NCBI GenBank assembly: GCA_037176705.1
Contig: CM073885.1
Coordinates: forward strand, 167,266,290 to 167,330,289
DNA from: Molossus alvarezi
Lineage: Eukaryota > Chordata > Mammalia > Chiroptera > Molossidae
Reading direction: 5' to 3'
DNA: 64,000 nt
Part shown: positions 62,434-64,000 of the stretch, piece by piece
How positions within the stretch are numbered: position 1 is the stretch's first letter
Layout: each line of letters starts with the position of its first letter
Notes under the pieces: model-generated
Database searches by the model: none
Seen by the model: only the letters and a program-made list of their open reading frames with translations
Told to the model about the DNA's origin: nothing
Translations under genes and position numbers: made by a program

Positions 62434-62464
62434 TGAGACCACTCATTGTTTTGGAAATGCCTGA

Positions 62465-62547
62465 CAGCCCTGGCCGGTTTGGCTCAGCAGTTAGAACCTT
62501 GACCCAAGGACCAATGAGTCACAGGTTCAATTCCAGTCAAGGGCAGT
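62465..62547 (+). mobile_element. Partial Ves SINE head
   Basis: AGCCCTGGCCGGTTTGGCTC through GGTTCAATTCCAGTCAAGGG. It stops there without a tail and without a visible duplication, so I read it as a truncated ordinary Ves. Confidence 0.75.
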
Positions 62548-62779
62548 GTTTGGCAAACACAGTTCTCACTGTTCAACCAGTCAGTTAAAACAGATTTAAT
62601 TTTCATCATTATAAACCTGTCTTTATTTTCAAAACTGAAATATGTGTAAATATTCATCCCATGACAGTTATCCCACTTCTATATATAATAATTGTTGAAT
62701 GTAAATTATCTCATATTTCTTATGTCTCTTGAAAATATATTCAAGTGTAATCTTTTAGAAAATAACATTTGCCCTTTTA

Positions 62780-63038
62780 TTTATTTATTATTTTGTTATC
62801 CTCACCCGAGGACATTTTTCCATTTTTTGTTCAGAAAAAGTGGGAGGGAGAGAGAGGAAGCGAGAGAGAGAGAAACATCGATGTGAAAGGGACACATCAA
62901 GTGGCTGCCATCCGCACAACCAACCAGGGCTCGGGACAAACTGTAACCCAGGTACGTGCCCTTAGCGGGAACTGGACCTGGGTCTCTCTGGACCACAGGC
63001 CAACGCTCTAATCACTGAGCCAAACTGGCCAGGGCAAT
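62780..63038 (-). mobile_element. Ves-type SINE
   Basis: Antisense copy with TATCCTCACCCGAGGACATT and ACTGGCCAGGGC. Exact 13-bp duplication ATTTGCCCTTTTA at 62767-62779 and 63039-63051. Confidence 0.95.
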
Positions 63039-63214
63039 ATTTGCCCTTTTAATGGCAATGTCCCATGCTCTATGCAAACCAAGGCTGTGTTTTAGTATCC
63101 TTTTTATCAATAAAAATGCCCCTAAATTTAAGTGGCGAATAAAGGCAGGCCATGCTCCAACACCTGCTTCTAGAACAGTGCCTAACACTCATTAGACAAT
63201 CAGCAAATACGTAT

Positions 63215-64000
63215 ATTTCTAACTGTGGTAAAATACACAGAACATGAAATTTATCATCTCAATCATTTTTAAGAGTACAGTTCAGTAGCATTAAGTACGT
63301 TGACATTGTTGTACAACCATCACCAACATCCGTCCAAGAACTCTTTTCATCTTGCAAAACTGAAACTCTGTATCCATTAAATTCTAACTTCACTTTATTT
63401 CTTTTTTGAAATTGTATTTTGTTTTATTTTTTCCATCACCATTTATCCCCTCTATGTCCTCTTCCACCTCCACCCACCCACCCTTCCATCATTGTAATCA
63501 CCAACCACACTGTTGTACATGTCCATGAGTTCTCTTTTTTTTCTTTTTTTGCTTAACTCCTTCATCCATCCCCAATACCTCCCCCAACCAGAGCTCTCTG
63601 CCTACACTGTTTCTGTATTACTCTGCTTAAAAAGAAAGAAAACTTTACTCTTTGCAACCTTATAGATGGACCTGGAGAACATTATTCTAAGTGAAATAAG
63701 CCAGTCAGAGAAAAATAAGCGCCATATTGATTTCACTCGTATATGAAATTTAATGAGCAAACTGAACTACTAAACTCTGACTTCTTATTTCCCTTACCCC
63801 CAAACCCTGGCGACTACCATTTTACATTTTGTGTCTATGACTTGGACTATTCTAGATACTTCATATAAGTGGAATCATGTAGTATTTGTCCTTTTGTGAC
63901 TGGCTTACTTTGTGACTTATTACTTAGCACAATATCCTCAAAGTTCATCCATGTTGTAGCATATATAAGAATTTCTTTCCTATTTAAGGCTGAATGATAT
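63215..64000 (-). mobile_element. Old L1M-type LINE, interrupted and running off the window
   Basis: Antisense old L1 in two parts. 63215-63377 has ACTGTGGTAAAATACACAGA, CATTGTTGTACAACCATCAC, CTTTTCATCTTGCAAAACTG. 63785-64000 has CCCTGGCGACTACCATTTTA, CATATAAGTGGAATCATGTA, AAGTTCATCCATGTTGTAGC. The two match consecutive parts of one L1M 3' UTR. The younger L1 between them splits it. Confidence 0.82.
63392..63770 (-). mobile_element. Young L1 3' fragment with inverted 5' part
   Basis: 63392-63625 is antisense L1 3' UTR (CCATCACCATTTATCCCCTC, CACACTGTTGTACATGTCCA). 63640-63770 is sense L1 sequence (ACCTGGAGAACATTATTCTA, AGTGAAATAAGCCAGTCAGA). The flanks TAAATTCTAACTTC (63378-63391) and TAAACTCTGACTTC (63771-63784) look like a decayed 14-bp duplication. 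Confidence 0.75.

Larger units (their letters stand above)
55977..62439 (-). mobile_element. Full-length L1 with tandem-repeat 5' UTR
   Basis: Complete antisense element of about 6.46 kb (about 6.2 kb without the nested SINE): 3' UTR and T-rich tail at left, ORF2, a 45-bp spacer, ORF1 and a 1.17-kb GC-rich 5' UTR at right. Duplication CACTCATTGTTTT at 55964-55976 and 62440-62452. Both ORFs are broken, so it is not autonomous today. Confidence 0.95.

Noticed and set aside
62465..62547. Third candidate for the 85-bp mini-SINE
   Set aside because: It ends a few bases earlier, has no A tail and no duplication, so it looks like a truncated normal Ves copy.

Overview
This window is mammalian nuclear DNA, almost certainly from a microbat. 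It carries many copies of a tRNA-derived SINE with the features of the bat Ves family (box A TGGCTCAGTGG, box B GGTTCGATTCC, pyrimidine-rich 3' part, A-rich tail). It also has several L1 LINEs and older mammalian repeats (MIR, L2, L1M type). Base composition is AT-rich and nothing prokaryotic or viral is seen. I could not assign a species or family.

Only one protein-coding segment is convincing: a 184-bp plus-strand exon at 36073-36256 with a strong acceptor and donor. It encodes the C-terminal part of a MAM domain, most likely of MALRD1 (DIET1), a very large gene built from MAM and LDL-receptor class A domains. On this reading the window is two long introns around one exon. This is an assignment by recognition, not by alignment.

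Layout. 1-5490: intron with a 3' L1 fragment, one plus and one minus Ves SINE, and a second short L1 insertion. 5508-9281: minus-strand L1 with a complete 5' end but a large internal deletion. 9300-26900: mostly unique or ancient sequence with Ves, MIR and L2 copies. 26935-29860: an old L1M-type element (minus) split by a long pyrimidine microsatellite. 32114-34375: an L1 with a 5' inversion. 36073-36256: the exon. 38000-46660: a cluster of Ves SINEs and MIRs. 47265-51336: a 5'-truncated L1. 55977-62439: a full-length but dead L1 with a tandem-repeat 5' UTR and a Ves SINE inside ORF2. 62780-64000: a Ves SINE, then an old L1 interrupted by a younger inverted L1.

There is no operon-like or defence-like system here. 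The most interesting structures are retrotransposon ones: a monomeric L1 promoter whose unit lengths step by about 18 bp, two L1 copies with unrelated 5' UTRs, two independent 85-bp mini-SINEs with their own target-site duplications, and L1 insertions with twin-priming inversions and a possible 3' transduction.
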